A model generated the notes under the pieces. That model worked only from the letters and a program-made list of their open reading frames with translations. It was not told where the DNA came from and ran no database searches. A DNA stretch of 64,000 bases, from NCBI RefSeq assembly GCF_008831285.2, contig NC_045147.1:16036854-16100853 (forward strand). Direction: 5' to 3'. The translations under genes and the position numbers were made by a program. This DNA comes from Nymphaea colorata (lineage: Eukaryota > Streptophyta > Magnoliopsida > Nymphaeales > Nymphaeaceae). Of this stretch, positions 23,331 through 35,080 are shown piece by piece (position 1 is the first letter of the stretch; each line of letters opens with the position of its first letter).

Positions 23331-26191
23331 CACATTTTGAGGGTTTTTTCCTTTTTATGTAAACACTTATGGTATTAAAATTTAATGTTAGGATGCTGTT
23401 TTTGTCTTTGAACTTGGTTGTTTTCATCAGGAAACATGAAGAAATCAAGAAGCTTTGTATTTCAAAGTTCGGTAATATATCGGTTTTTATTTCTTTTCCT
23501 TTTGTTTACGAGAGATTTAGGAAGGAGGAAATCAGGTACAGAAAAATTCAATGTGAATGCAATCAAACGCTTTTGTTTGTGAACTGTTGCCAATCAAAGT
23601 CTTGAACTAGAATTTACAAGAATGTTGCACCTAATTCGCTGTAGACATCAATACCAATGATCATTTAAATGGTGCATTTTTCTTGGAGGTACGAGTAGAA
23701 TTATCATATCATAAATGACGGGGAGAAGGGTAGCCGACTTCTCTCTTAACACAAATTGGTTTGTTCTTTCTAACCTCAATAAAGGAGTAGCAGGTGTGGA
23801 CCAAGAATTTTTTTTGTTGCAGGGGCCGAACTATAGTTTTAAAATTTTAATAAAGATCGTAAAAGAAATTTCAAAATGTTTTATATCCTACCCCACGTGT
23901 AGCTCTTTCACTCAGTGCCCTAAAAAAGAAGAGGACTAAAAGGGTCCGCCAAAGAAAGGTGGACTCTTAAAAAAAAAAAAAAGTCATTTGTTCGCATTTT
24001 GTCATTTCAGGAGAACTGCTTTAATTTTTTATATTTAAGGGTATTTTGGTCATTTTGTATTCAAATGGGCTATTCATCAATCTGTTGTCGCCATGAAATG
24101 CAAGCATCATATGCTGTTTTGGAAACTTTGAGGCACATTTGTAATGTATCTATTTCAAGTATATATTTGTTTAGATCAGTACTGGTTCTGAAGAACAGTT
24201 TGTTCCTGGCCTTTTAGGAAGTGACTACTAACGAACTAGAGATCTATTCTGATGTCCCCTCCCATTTCATTGAAGAGGAATCTTTTTATTATATTGTTAT
24301 TTATGTCTTCTTGGGCAGTTTTTTCTTTTGAGGAACTGGTAGTAGCTGATGCTTTGACCTATTAGATTTGCTGCTTTAGTTGTTGGTTGGTATGAATTCT
24401 TTGCCTACTACTAAGAAAGCCATTTCTGTTGCTCTAGCCTAAACAAGAAACGTATATATCATGTATTTTAGGTTTCATTCAGTTGGAAAGATATAACTTA
24501 GACCACCTAATCTTTACCTTCTTTATATTCTAATGAACTTTTCATGTCGTAATGTACACTATTATTAGATCATGACCACAATTATTTGACGACAACAAGA
24601 AGGAATGTCCGTTCCCTGCAGGAAAAACTTGCCAACAGTATTTGTTTCTTTCAGTACTTTATTTTTATAAATTTCTTATTAGGTCATATTCCCAAATGCA
24701 TGCCTCAAATTACTGATTTTCATGATACATGGCTCACTTATAAACTCAAGGACATGACAATTATGCCTATCCGAAACTTTTCGTGTAGATGTGAATAATA
24801 ATATATTATTTTCGAAGTTTCACGGATTTAACAATCTTTCACGTGTACACCATAATATTAATGATAATATCATATGGTTGTTACTATAGCAAAACGTAAC
24901 GTGCAACTGGTCGAATCTAATAATCGATCCATACATTATAAATGCTGACAAGTGACAAGTGTTGATAGGAGATAATAAATGATCGATATATTGCATCACT
25001 TTCAATACTTTTATGATCTGATCGATTATGTTAGCTGGCCAGATCAGAGCGCCTTGGTGTCTAGAACGCCACTTTGAAGTCTAGATGAGACGAGTAGTCA
25101 AACAACCCTTTCAATGGTAGTTGGTGGAGCTCCCACCGCCGGATCTGTGTAACGGACGGTGGTGATTTCGGATCTCAGTCTCTTGGTCAGGTGGGTTCAC
25201 CGAGTTCCTTCCAGCTCCTCACAAGTACGACTTGGCTGTCCACTCGTGGTATTGGTCTCGATCGATCAATTCACGGTGGCCGTCGATCAGTCAAAATGGA
25301 CGGTGGTGGTGCCGGAACGACCACCTCCGGTGAGCTGCCGTCGTCCGTTCCTCTAGTCTCTTTCCTGGCATTTGCATGGGCCACCGTTTGCTGACTCCAA
25401 CTTAAAGGCCATTGATGGCACAATTAATGTACTCTTCGTGGCAACTCAACTATTTTGTCGCCAAGGACACCTCGCTTTATTAATCAATACATCAAGTTGC
25501 ATGTCTCATTAAGCCCTCATCAGGGAGGGCGCTGAAGGGGCACGCAGAGAAATTACCGATTTCTAACTCTTGCCTTGTATATACTTATATAAAGGGACTA
25601 GATTCCTATGAATAATAGGCATTCCATCCATTTAACAGTCCCCCAATGATACCCATCAGACTATTGCCTCTCACTCACACACTCCCAGCCATTCATCAGT
25701 CCGCTGTGTATATTATTGGCTGGATTCCAGAGCATTCTGGTGCGTGTGTTAGAGGCCTACTAGAGGAATATATATATATATATATATAGGAGGTGTGACT
25801 CATCACAATACTACTCTTGCTCAAACATGTTTAATTTGAGACTTTTGATGGGATCTAATACTACTTTACTTAAAATAGCACTATATATATATATATATAT
25901 AATCCTCATGCCTCTTATACATGTTGCCCGAAGTGCATGTGTGATCCATCATAATGGATAATGAAAAGAAAAACGATCACAGAAAGGTGGTGGATATTTT
26001 TATCATTTAGCATTACTTCACACATTTTTCTTTTCTTCTTGTTTTTTTATCAATTGTTTATCATGATAAACATTATGACCCTTATGAATAAAATGAGTGA
26101 TTCTAGATAGCTAGAATCATCATTTACTTGTTTTATTTGTCAACCGTCCATCAAGAATGATGTGCTGGCTCTCATGAGCAATTGGGTGACT

Positions 26192-26222
<31 letters not shown>

Positions 26223-26263
26223 CATGTTTTGAGACTCTGTAGCTGGGGGCAAAATTTTTTTTA
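23331..26263. other. intergenic, AT-rich with TA microsatellites and repeat relics
   Basis: A dispersed-repeat fragment lies at about 23790-23940. TA runs lie at 25769-25788, 25883-25902 and 26197-26222. A GC-richer patch at 25090-25400 has no coding resemblance. No gene is supported. Confidence 0.4.
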
Positions 26264-26305
26264 CTGCTGGCGTTTTAGGCTGATGGAAAACGCAGGTCCA
26301 GCAGA
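26264..26305. repeat. inverted repeat / hairpin
   Basis: CTGCTGG-CGTTTT pairs with AAAACG and, after a five-base bulge, CCAGCAG, around a 10-base loop: thirteen pairs in total. A second small inverted repeat, GCGTTaaAAACGC, follows about 45 bases later. This could be a transposon end or a cruciform-forming site. Confidence 0.55.
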
Positions 26306-26486
26306 TACCCAGCACATTGACAACGGCGTGACTTTAGTGAGTTTGTTGCGTTAAAAACGCGGTCGGAAACTTTTTCTTTCCATCAATGTCTCGTAGCTGC
26401 AACGCCCACATGCATTTTTACTACCAAATATTTCCCCAAAAAACTGACAAGAAACAATGACCATACCAAGATAAAAATCATGCAGA

Positions 26487-26705
26487 TTAGAGGAGTTGAG
26501 GTGGGGGGTCATTGCATCCAGTGTACTCGGGCAGAGCACCTGCTATATACTTACTTCCCTCCTCTCCAATAGCAACACAGCCATGCGGTAGTGGGACTTG
26601 GGACTCGCACTCTCTAAGCAGTACGTGTGCAAGGAAGCGATTTAGATGCTCGGCCAGATCATGGAATCCCGTGATCTCGTCGTCGCAGCGTACGCCGATG
26701 TCTGT
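26487..26705 (-). pseudogene. open frame of 72 codons with no ATG, unidentified gene fragment
   Basis: The minus-strand frame from 26705 to the stop at 26487 reads with gene-like composition (for example DDEITGFHDLAEHLNRFL, then PLPHGCVAIGEEG). It contains no methionine and is preceded by an in-frame stop. A CAG acceptor-like site sits at its 5' edge, so it could be a captured or leftover terminal exon. I do not recognise the family. The segment is GC-richer than its flanks and lies just upstream of the KCS promoter. Confidence 0.25.
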
Positions 26706-26945
26706 TTAGGCTCAACCGTTTCCTACTATACCATAAAGAAAGGAACCAATTATATTGTTCGTGAAAATTAAATTTATGTACGTAGCTAAGCAACCCAATT
26801 TAATTGATTAATTAAGTAACAGGTGGCTTCTACAGTTAAGCCACGTCCTCTCTCATCTGCGCACATTCAAGACTTCTCCCTCACCTCTCCTCTTCCTTTA
26901 AATTCTTCTCCCCTCCCAAGAAGCTCCTCTGCATTACTCCCCACT

Positions 26946-26987
26946 TTCTTCTTCTTCTTCTTCTTCTTCTTCTTCTTCTTCTTCTTC
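26946..26987 (+). repeat. (TTC)14 microsatellite in the KCS6-type 5' UTR
   Basis: Fourteen uninterrupted TTC units end 17 bases before the ATG at 27005. The surrounding 26860-27000 stretch is a pyrimidine-rich leader. A repeat in this position often varies in length between individuals, and could affect leader structure or transcription. Confidence 0.9.
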
Positions 26988-27004
26988 TCTGCCATCTGAT
27001 TAAG

Positions 27005-28495
27005 ATGCCTCCGACTCTTCCAGACTTCTCTTCTTCTGTCCGTCTAAAATACGTCAAACGAGGCTATCAGTACCTAGTGAATAACTTCCTCACCTTCCTC
27101 CTGGTACCCGCCATGGCCACCTTAGCCATTCACATAGTCCGGCTCGGCCCGGACGACATTCTGGCCCTCTGGCGGTCGCTTGAGTTCGACGCGGTGCAGA
27201 TGCTCTTCTTTGCCCTCGTCATGGTCTTCCTCGGCACCGTCTACTTCATGTCGCGGCCGCGACCGGTGTTCCTCGTTGACTACGCCTGCTTCAAGCCGCC
27301 GGTCACCTGCAGGGTGCCCTTCTCCACCTTCATGGAGCACTCCAACCTCTTGGAGCACTTCGACAAGAAGAGCGTCGGCTTCCAGATGAGGATTCTCGAG
27401 AGGTCGGGGCTCGGCGAGGACACCTGCCTCCCGCCGGCGCTCCACTACCTCCCACCTAAACCCAACATGGAGGACGCCAGGGCGGAGGCCCAGCTCGTCA
27501 TCTTCTCTTCCTTGGACGACCTGTTCAAGAAGACGGGCATCAGGCCCAAGGACGTCGACATCCTCGTCGTGAACTGCAGCCTCTTCTCGCCGACGCCCTC
27601 GCTGTCCGCCATGATCATCAACAAGTACAAGATGAGGAGCAACGTCCGCAGCTTCAACCTTTCCGGCATGGGCTGCAGCGCCGGGCTGATATCCGTCGAC
27701 CTGGCGCGCGACATGCTCCAGGTGCACCCCAACTCTTACGCCGTGGTGGTCAGCACCGAGATCATCAGTCCCAATTGGTACGCCGGAAACGAGCGCTCCA
27801 TGCTGCTGCCCAACTGCCTCTTCCGCATGGGCGGCGCCGCCATCCTGCTCAGCAACCGCCGGAGGGAGCGGAGCCGTGCCAAGTACCGGCTCCTTCACGT
27901 GGTCCGGACTCACAAGGGTGCCGAAGACAGGGCGTACAAGTGCGTCTACGAGGAGGAAGACAAAGCCGGCAAGGTGGGCATTTCCCTGTCCAAGGATCTC
28001 ATGGTGATCGCCGGGGAGGCCCTGAAGTCGAACATCACGACGATAGGCCCCCTGGTCCTGCCGGCGTCGGAACAGCTGCTCTTCGTCTTCTCTCTCATCG
28101 GCCGAAAGATCTTCAACCCCAACTGGAGGCCGTATATTCCCGACTTCAAGCAGGCCTTCGAGCACTTCTGCATACACGCCGGCGGCCGGGCGGTCATCGA
28201 CGAGCTGGAGAAGAACCTGCAGCTGTCGGCGCAGCACGTCGAGGCGTCGAGGATGACACTGCACCGGTTCGGGAACACCTCCTCCTCATCGCTGTGGTAC
28301 GAGCTGAGCTACATCGAATCGAAGGGGAGGATGAAGAAGGGAGATCGCGTTTGGCAGATCGCGTTCGGGAGCGGATTCAAGTGCAACAGTGCGGTGTGGA
28401 AGTGCAACCGCAGCATCAAGGTCCCGGTGGACGGTCCATGGTCCGACTGCATTCAGAAGTACCCCGTCTACATCCCAGACGTCGTCAAGCTCTGA
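27005..28495 (+). CDS. KCS6: 3-ketoacyl-CoA synthase, KCS6/CUT1 (CER6) type, single exon, complete
   Basis: Condenses malonyl-CoA with long-chain acyl-CoA in the ER fatty-acid elongase. KCS6/CUT1-type enzymes make the very-long chains needed for cuticular wax. The 496-residue protein has two N-terminal membrane segments (about 27-45 and 64-82), a FAE1/type-III-polyketide-synthase-like condensing domain, and the complete catalytic triad Cys224 (SGMGCSAG), His391 (HAGGRAV) and Asn424 (RFGNTSSSS). Its start, with SSSVRLKYVKRGYQYLVN, and its long C-terminal match to SSLWYELSYIESKGRM and WKCNRSIK are typical of the KCS5/KCS6 branch. The start follows a pyrimidine-rich leader with a TTC repeat. There is no intron, whereas I recall Arabidopsis KCS6 having one. 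Third codon positions are strongly G/C, unlike PUR7 and FAB1C here. KCS5 versus KCS6 cannot be separated without a tree. Confidence 0.95.
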   Translation: MPPTLPDFSSSVRLKYVKRGYQYLVNNFLTFLLVPAMATLAIHIVRLGPDDILALWRSLEFDAVQMLFFALVMVFLGTVYFMSRPRPVFLVDYACFKPPVTCRVPFSTFMEHSNLLEHFDKKSVGFQMRILERSGLGEDTCLPPALHYLPPKPNMEDARAEAQLVIFSSLDDLFKKTGIRPKDVDILVVNCSLFSPTPSLSAMIINKYKMRSNVRSFNLSGMGCSAGLISVDLARDMLQVHPNSYAVVVSTEIISPNWYAGNERSMLLPNCLFRMGGAAILLSNRRRERSRAKYRLLHVVRTHKGAEDRAYKCVYEEEDKAGKVGISLSKDLMVIAGEALKSNITTIGPLVLPASEQLLFVFSLIGRKIFNPNWRPYIPDFKQAFEHFCIHAGGRAVIDELEKNLQLSAQHVEASRMTLHRFGNTSSSSLWYELSYIESKGRMKKGDRVWQIAFGSGFKCNSAVWKCNRSIKVPVDGPWSDCIQKYPVYIPDVVKL

Positions 28496-28982
28496 AAAAT
28501 TAATCAAGCTCAGTCAAGAGTTTACACACCCATCACCATCGTCATCCTGTTTCTGTCGTCTTCATCCTGCCTCCATCATAGGCCTTCCTTTTGTCTAATC
28601 CTTGTGGTTGAAAGCAATCCTTTGGTGGACACCACCCCCCGTATATCTTCTTTCCTCGCTGTAATTGAATTCTGCTCGGTTGGTCTGCACCCTAGACATG
28701 GATGGTTAATTGCATGTAAGTGTGAGATGTACTTTCTGTTGTATAAAAAGAGGTTCGATCGGAGAGAAGACAGTGAGGTAATAGTAGCGAGCTAGTCGGT
28801 TTCCTTTTCGTTCGTGATCAGTGCGTCCTCTTCGTAGCTGTGACACCGGGCGGTCGAAGTAAGAAGAAGTAATGGGCGGTGGTCCGTTACAATGGCCTTT
28901 ACTGTTTAGCAATCTCCCAATCGCAGAAAACAGTGACAACTTCTATGTTTAATGCCCATTTACTCTTCTGGCATGCATTAAC

Positions 28983-28985
<3 letters not shown>
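28496..28985 (+). other. KCS6-type 3' UTR and spacer
   Basis: Sequence after the stop is T/C-rich and should contain the 3' UTR. No clear AATAAA polyadenylation signal was identified, and no other feature is seen. Confidence 0.4.

Positions 28986-29039
<54 letters not shown>
28986..29039. repeat. (TC)27 microsatellite
   Basis: An uninterrupted TC/GA run of 54 bases lies about 490 bases after the KCS stop codon. The long Arg/Glu frames it produces on the minus strand are artefacts. Confidence 0.95.
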
Positions 29040-29041
<2 letters not shown>

Positions 29042-32000
29042 CAAAGCGCATGCAACACGCACGAAGGCACATAAATAACACTTGTTGATGTCCAGAAATT
29101 GAAGCGCAAATGACAAGAGAGGCATAAATTTGGCTTTTCCCGATCATATCTTAAGATAGTATAGTTGAATGCTGAGATCTTCGATTTGACTATATATCCA
29201 TAGCTTCTTGAGAAAACGTTACCAGATTCGAGCATTAACCAACTTCTCTTCTTTCATGTGATGGACATAAATTGACACATGCACAAATCAGAAAATTGCA
29301 TGAATATAAATGCTGTAACGTTATGCGAAGATGCTTGAAATTGAATACTGTCACTGAAAGATATGGAACGCTGTCTATCGACGGCCGGTTTCATTAATTG
29401 TCAACGGGAAAAAGAAGTACCAGTCCTTTTCACGAACTAGGCAAGACAGTGACGAGCATCGGTGATGCTTGATTCTTTAATCTGTTCGCTGTTAAAATAT
29501 TACCAAAGCAGTAACACTAGTTACACTACTAACATGTACAAATCTCCAAGGTTTATAACTTTTTATATATTTCAACTGCTGCTGCATAAGCTGATAATGA
29601 TTTTGGTTTTCTTGGTCGACAAATTCAATCACTAAGGTATTTAAATCATCAAATAAAAGCCCATCACTGGTTATACCTTAGAAGTAGCTAGCTGTTTTTC
29701 TTTCCAATTTACATAAAGAAACCAAAACCTGATCCTTGGGAGACATCATTATTTAGCCAAATGCTGCAAAAGTGAGGGCCGTATTTGAGATTCAGAACTT
29801 CGACCGCGAGAGCCATATATAAGAATCAAACGTACGATCCACCTCCCACCTTACAGTCGTTTTCTGCCCCGCTGCCTGAACTACAAGACAAACCATATGA
29901 ATGCTTTCCTTTAACCTGATCTATTCACTATCCCACTTGCATTATAAGTTGCATAGCAACAAATCTTAGTGGGATTACCTATTTGAGATCCAAAGTAGAT
30001 TGGCGAAGACGAACACCATGATGGTTTTCTTTGACATCTTTTGCAAAGAAATTCATCTCAGTAAGTTTGAGAGAAATCATCGCGACCCAGTTAAAGTCTG
30101 TTTCTGAATTGTTTCCTGAAAGCATTTCTGCCTCCGCCACTTTATTGATGGGAGTCACCTTCCATAAAATTCAGCATCTATGTATACTTATTTGGGGATC
30201 TGGATGCTAAATTGCATACTGAATCCCAGTTTGGTTATCAATCAATTCAAATTTAATTTTCTCTACGAAGCAAAACTAGCTAGTTGGACTTAGGTGCAAC
30301 TTGTTGAAAGGAAAAATATTCAACTGTACCCACCTTAACGAAGTACTTCCATCTGCAATTTTTAAATTTAAGGTTTTACTTTCTGGCTAGGTAGACTTTT
30401 CGACAAGCCATGTAGCTTTGATTTCGTGACATGAGTATAACCGCCTAGAAAAAAAATAGTTTAGGTTCGATTTGTGCAGCGAAAAGCGAAAAAGTTTAAT
30501 TAGTTATTGCTCTTCCTGTTCTTCTGTCACCGGGAGGGAAGTACATCGAACATGCTTTTTTTCCCACTTTCCCCTTTCTTGATGGATTTTCCAATAGAGC
30601 ATCTAAGCTTTGATTTCAGGAGATGAAACTGCCAAGAAATTTTGAGCTTGGGTAAAGTTTTGTCACCGGAAAATTAACTTGAACTATTGCTGCACCTACC
30701 TTTGCTAACACGGAAGTACATCCAGAAGAAATCGTGAACTCCCAATCTCTTCTTAATTAACTTGGTGAACATACCGAACAAGCACAATTAGCTTAATTGT
30801 TTGGCAGAGCACCTGGCCAGCCTGAAGGTTCTTGGTTCATATTTAATTGGAGCACTCTGTGAATGGGCAGTTCTCAACTTATTCAACTGTCAGAAATCAG
30901 TGGTGGAATCAGAAATTTTTGGCTAAGGGGAACTAGTTCACATAATCTTAGACCCTTCAATATAATAAGGAAATGATTGTGGGGCATAGATATATGAATA
31001 GACAAATGATTGGACATGCACAACTAATATGTAAATAAATAAATTTTGCGAGACCATGTTGGCATTGCCTGTTCAAGCCAACATCTGGCTTCCCCACTGC
31101 ATCAAATTGATGCTGAGAATTGCACAAGTGGCCAATGACTTAATCAGTTCAACTCCAACATTCATCTCACCCCAGTTCAATGTGTTCATGAGAGCTGAAT
31201 TCGAGCCGGCTTGCTAACAGTACTAGCTAGTAAGTTGAGCATGTACTCGATCATCTCAAAATGAAACTTATTTTCATGAAGCATCTTTAATTTCGTCCCT
31301 CGGATCCACTAATTCTAGAGTAGCGATAAAGAGAAAGGAGGAAGAAAGAGCAAGAGAGAAAAAAGAGGCCAGAAAAACGAAGCTTATGTATGTACATATA
31401 CTTTCATTTATTAAGTCACTTTTAATTTATTATCTTTAAACTTATGGCAATTCAAATACGCTCATGAGCAAAAAATAATTTAGGATTTGAAGATCAAATT
31501 GTGCTTTTATGATATTTTGATTACACACTCATGACAACCTCAAGCTTGACTTGCTATATAATTTATTTCCATGACGCTCAAACAAGCTATGTTTCTTTTA
31601 AAAAATAAAAGTGTCACTCTCACCTCAACATGGACAGACTTCAACAAATCAATGAGATGAAACTGAATTTGTTTCCTTCATTTCCCAATCTTACCTGACC
31701 TCAAAGAAAGACGCGGTCAAATGTATCAAAGGTAATTTTAAGCACACTACCAAAAGTCTTTCTCTAAAATTAATTTCTAGGAGAAAAACTTAGCTTCTTT
31801 CAGTTGCATCTTCATACTTGCAGCTGGACTTGCATGCATGTGTCATCAATATTGCTCCCTCCCTCTCTCCCCCACCCCCATATGCATGCTTAATGCTTTG
31901 GTTGGAAAAGAATCTAAATCTTTATACTTGTTGATAAACAACTTAGACTTATGTTTGTATCCACCCTGGCTTGGATTTGCAGCTTCATGCCTTCCCAAGG

Positions 32001-34048
32001 CTCTGAATAGACGCATCTGTAAATCACTTGTAATTTGAACTCTTGCGTTCTCCCTCTCATCTAATTGTCCCTTTTCTCTGTTTTCTTTCTTGGGCATGGC
32101 GGAAGTTCTGAAAGAAGAAAATGCCGGCCGCCTGTTATTCTGGTGGACGACGTCGCACCAACTGGAAGACCACTTGGATCCCTACAGTACAAAAATTAAT
32201 GTCTAATAGGTAGATCCACGTGATTCTTCCCCCGATATACACAACAGCTTGTGCAAATTTAGCAATTATGCGTGCAGTAATGACGAGATATCTGCCACAA
32301 TGACCAATCATTTAATGGAAACCAGATTCATGACGGTTCACGCCACTCATTGTATGTCAAAGAATGTTTCCCTGTAGATTTTGGTTCCTCTGTGTTGATT
32401 CCTGGCCACGAATATACATCTAGAAAGAGTAAAGCGTACAAAAGATTTACATGCTAATGACACAATATTTGACGGTTATTTTCTTGATTTTCCCCGTTTT
32501 ACTTGCTTGAAAGGCTACTTCACTTCAGACAATCAGGCGCTTGTTGGCAGCAGTACTGCCCTTCCATGATGTGGACCAATATCCCTCCTGATTCATTACA
32601 GTAAGTTGGTTCGAAGTTCGGGGTTGTTTGACTCGTTTCTTGAGGAGATGAAAGCAAAGATCCCTGAGAATTATGATTAACATATAACAAGGAATTAAAG
32701 GATTCATGGTCATCGTCTAGCTCAGGAAAAGATGAGCTAAATGCAAGTTTGTTTAGGTGAGAAGCACGTTAAGAGTTGCAGTGGTCGACAGCAACCCAAC
32801 AATCTAAACTATTCTACGAATAGATGCAGATAAAAAGGGAAGATCAAGTGAAAGGCAAGTCTCTTACGAAACGGAGGAAAGTAGATCATGAGTTACACCT
32901 TTTGGTGGAAAATGTTGAAATCCTACATGGGTATGCATTACAATTTACAAGCCAATTCACAAAATCCAAAAACATGGGGCTTTCCACTGGCTATATTAAT
33001 GATAGGATGTAATAGAAGAAAGAAGCCAGTGCATGAACCTGCATTCGAAAGTAGCGATGAAGTGCCGGCTTGCTGGTTGGAGAATTTTCTATCTATCTGC
33101 AAGTGGCTTACCAGTTGGCTCGATTAGTTCTATCGCAGATTGAAAATTGCAAGCACTCAACGATGAACTTCTGAGATCTTTTATAAAGTAACATTACGTA
33201 GCTTATACTCTATGGTGGTGAAATTCGAACCGACATGTTATTTATGTCGATACCTGTTCTGGAGATCGTAGATGTCCAGAAAGGCAGATTCAGCTCAGCA
33301 CTTAATGCTCAGATGCCAAAATGTCAAAAATATTCGGCAGACTAAAACGGTGAAGCTTCCTTAGAAAAAAAAAAAAGGAAGAAAAAACCGCTTTTTTTAA
33401 GAAAAAAGAAACCCATCGATCCTTTTTTTAGGATAAAAAAGCCCCTGGCGCTCATAAAAGTCAGATCAAACATTGGTCGGCTAGCTGTTCCAAGCATTTT
33501 AATGCACGATGAACGAATGCATCATAGTGGAGCCTACGTTGTGTTTCATATGCCGCATGTGCCATGACATGTTTGTGCAGCACTTCGACTTCATGGGTGA
33601 TTACTTCCCGGTTTGTTTGCATTTGGATTCATAGTGGAATCTAACGTGTAATGAGAAGTTCCTTTGTTTTGCGTGCAAAACCATGTGCCCACTCAACTTG
33701 CATCACGTCTTGAGCATGGAGGTAATTCTCTTTTGCCGGAGATCGAATCCCAGTTTTTTGTAGTCAATAATTGATGATGCCTGTTTTTTTTTTTGTCCTG
33801 CAGATAGCATGTGAATTTTGTCTTTTTCATCGCTTGTGATGAATAATGAAGATATTATGTGAGTGTTAGGACTTGAATAGCAAATTACGTGTCTTTCATG
33901 CGAATTTTTCCTTTTATTTTTCCATGATTGCATATGTGAAAGAGAGAGAGAGAGAGATTAGTGTCACACTTTGACTAATCATCACTAATGAGGAGACCAT
34001 GTTATTTATGGCCATAAGCCATAAGCAAGTTATCTCGTAACAGATGGA
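29040..34048. other. intergenic, AT-rich, no supported gene
   Basis: Only short open frames without family resemblance are present. Near 30890-31010 there is a segment with the wording of common plant repeat relics (GGTGGAATCAGAAATTTTTGG). At 33360-33450 A- and T-rich tracts form imperfect inverted repeats. I see no RNA gene. Confidence 0.45.
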
Positions 34049-34504
34049 GTGCTTGCTTCACCGGTTATGGAAATCGAAAGTTTTAAAAATAAAACAGTAT
34101 CTAAAACAAAGTTTCCGATAAAACCTCCACAACTCCCTCTTTGCCACTCTCCATCAGACCAGACAACAGAAAAACCAGAGTCCAAAGAGAAGCAAGTTCA
34201 CTCTCAACGAAGACAACTTTATCTGCTCTCCTCAACCTCCATTCCTAGCCTGATACAACTGTCGCGCGCGAATCAGAATATTAATAGAGAAAAGACGGCC
34301 TTCTCTGTTCTCATTGATACCTTCATTTCTAGCCTGGTAAAACCGTGGCGAGCGAATCAGAATATTACCATTCCTATTGACTCCATTTCGTCTCATTTAG
34401 AGCCCAACTTGACGGATAAGACATCCGACCTACAGGACTTGCCAACACCATGCAAAAAGAACCCAAAATCAGAGCCGCTTGAAGACTTAGGAGAGACACC
34501 TTGA
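34049..34504 (+). CDS. hypothetical 151-residue Ser/Thr/Lys/Pro-rich ORF with an internal 28-codon repeat
   Basis: I do not recognise this ORF. It encodes 151 residues rich in Ser, Thr, Lys, Pro and Gln, with no membrane segment or domain. An imperfect 84-bp duplication keeps the frame: CTAGCCTG at 34245 and again at 34329, each followed by a copy reading RANQNI. A perfect 22-bp tandem duplication at 34478-34521 shifts the frame and supplies the present TGA; without it the frame would run about 11 codons further. In-frame duplication in an open frame gives some support for a protein, but the ORF has no splice context, no relatives I can name and ordinary spacer around it. It may be a fragment of a repeat. 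Confidence 0.2.
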   Translation: MLASPVMEIESFKNKTVSKTKFPIKPPQLPLCHSPSDQTTEKPESKEKQVHSQRRQLYLLSSTSIPSLIQLSRANQNINREKTAFSVLIDTFISSLVKPWRANQNITIPIDSISSHLEPNLTDKTSDLQDLPTPCKKNPKSEPLEDLGETP

Positions 34505-34521
34505 AGACTTAGGAGAGACAC
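34478..34521 (+). repeat. perfect 22-bp tandem duplication
   Basis: CTTGAAGACTTAGGAGAGAC plus AC occurs at 34478 and again at 34500. The second copy brings a TGA at 34502-34504 into the frame of the overlapping ORF. Confidence 0.85.
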
Positions 34522-35080
34522 CAAGTCACATGGAACAGTTTCTGTACTAGCGCCTAGCGAGATCCCTTCTCAGTTGTGAACTTAACGCAGCAACATAATG
34601 CGGCAACTAGAAGATTTACAGGACAACAAAACAGTGCAAGCGAAAGCTGCATATGAAATATATGTTCGCTGGTTCCTTAACCCAAATGCAATCTCACGCC
34701 ATTAACAGCGGTCCATGTTCAAAACGGGAGCTGAATTTGGGTAAATTGAGCACTTTCTTTTCCACCTTTTAACCATTCTTTACAAGTTTATGTAGTCGGT
34801 TACTTTTGTTTAAGACGAGAGAAGGATGCGGCTACAAGCAGGAAGGGCACTTGTTAATGGTGGAACATGTACACTTACAAGCGATTGAATCAACAAAGAT
34901 TAGAACATTTAATAATTTGGCTAAAAAATGGGGGATAGAAGCCCAATACGAAGAATGGTACCGATTAGGAAACCGCCAGGCATCATTAATGGAATGCCAT
35001 ATCCTAGACTTAATGAATTTTTTGTCAAAATTTGGACAACCTGCCCATTACTGAATCTGGCTAGGAAGCTGCAGATTGGA
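34522..35080. other. spacer including the FAB1C 3' UTR
   Basis: The part next to 35081 should be the 3' UTR of FAB1C (minus strand). Short plus-strand frames here are not recognisable as genes. Confidence 0.35.

Noticed and set aside
22753..23448. 231-codon minus-strand frame
   Set aside because: It spans the LTR-like region and the primer-binding site, and has no gag, protease or other domain; it is most likely an open stretch of repeat DNA.
27122..28264. 380-codon open frame antisense to the KCS6-type gene
   Set aside because: Long antisense frames are expected opposite GC-rich coding sequence with strong third-position bias. The translation is Glu/Val/Leu/Gly/Arg-rich, without any domain, and lies wholly inside the sense gene.
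28899..29235. Minus-strand frames full of Arg-Glu across the (TC)27 run
   Set aside because: They are translations of a microsatellite, not proteins.
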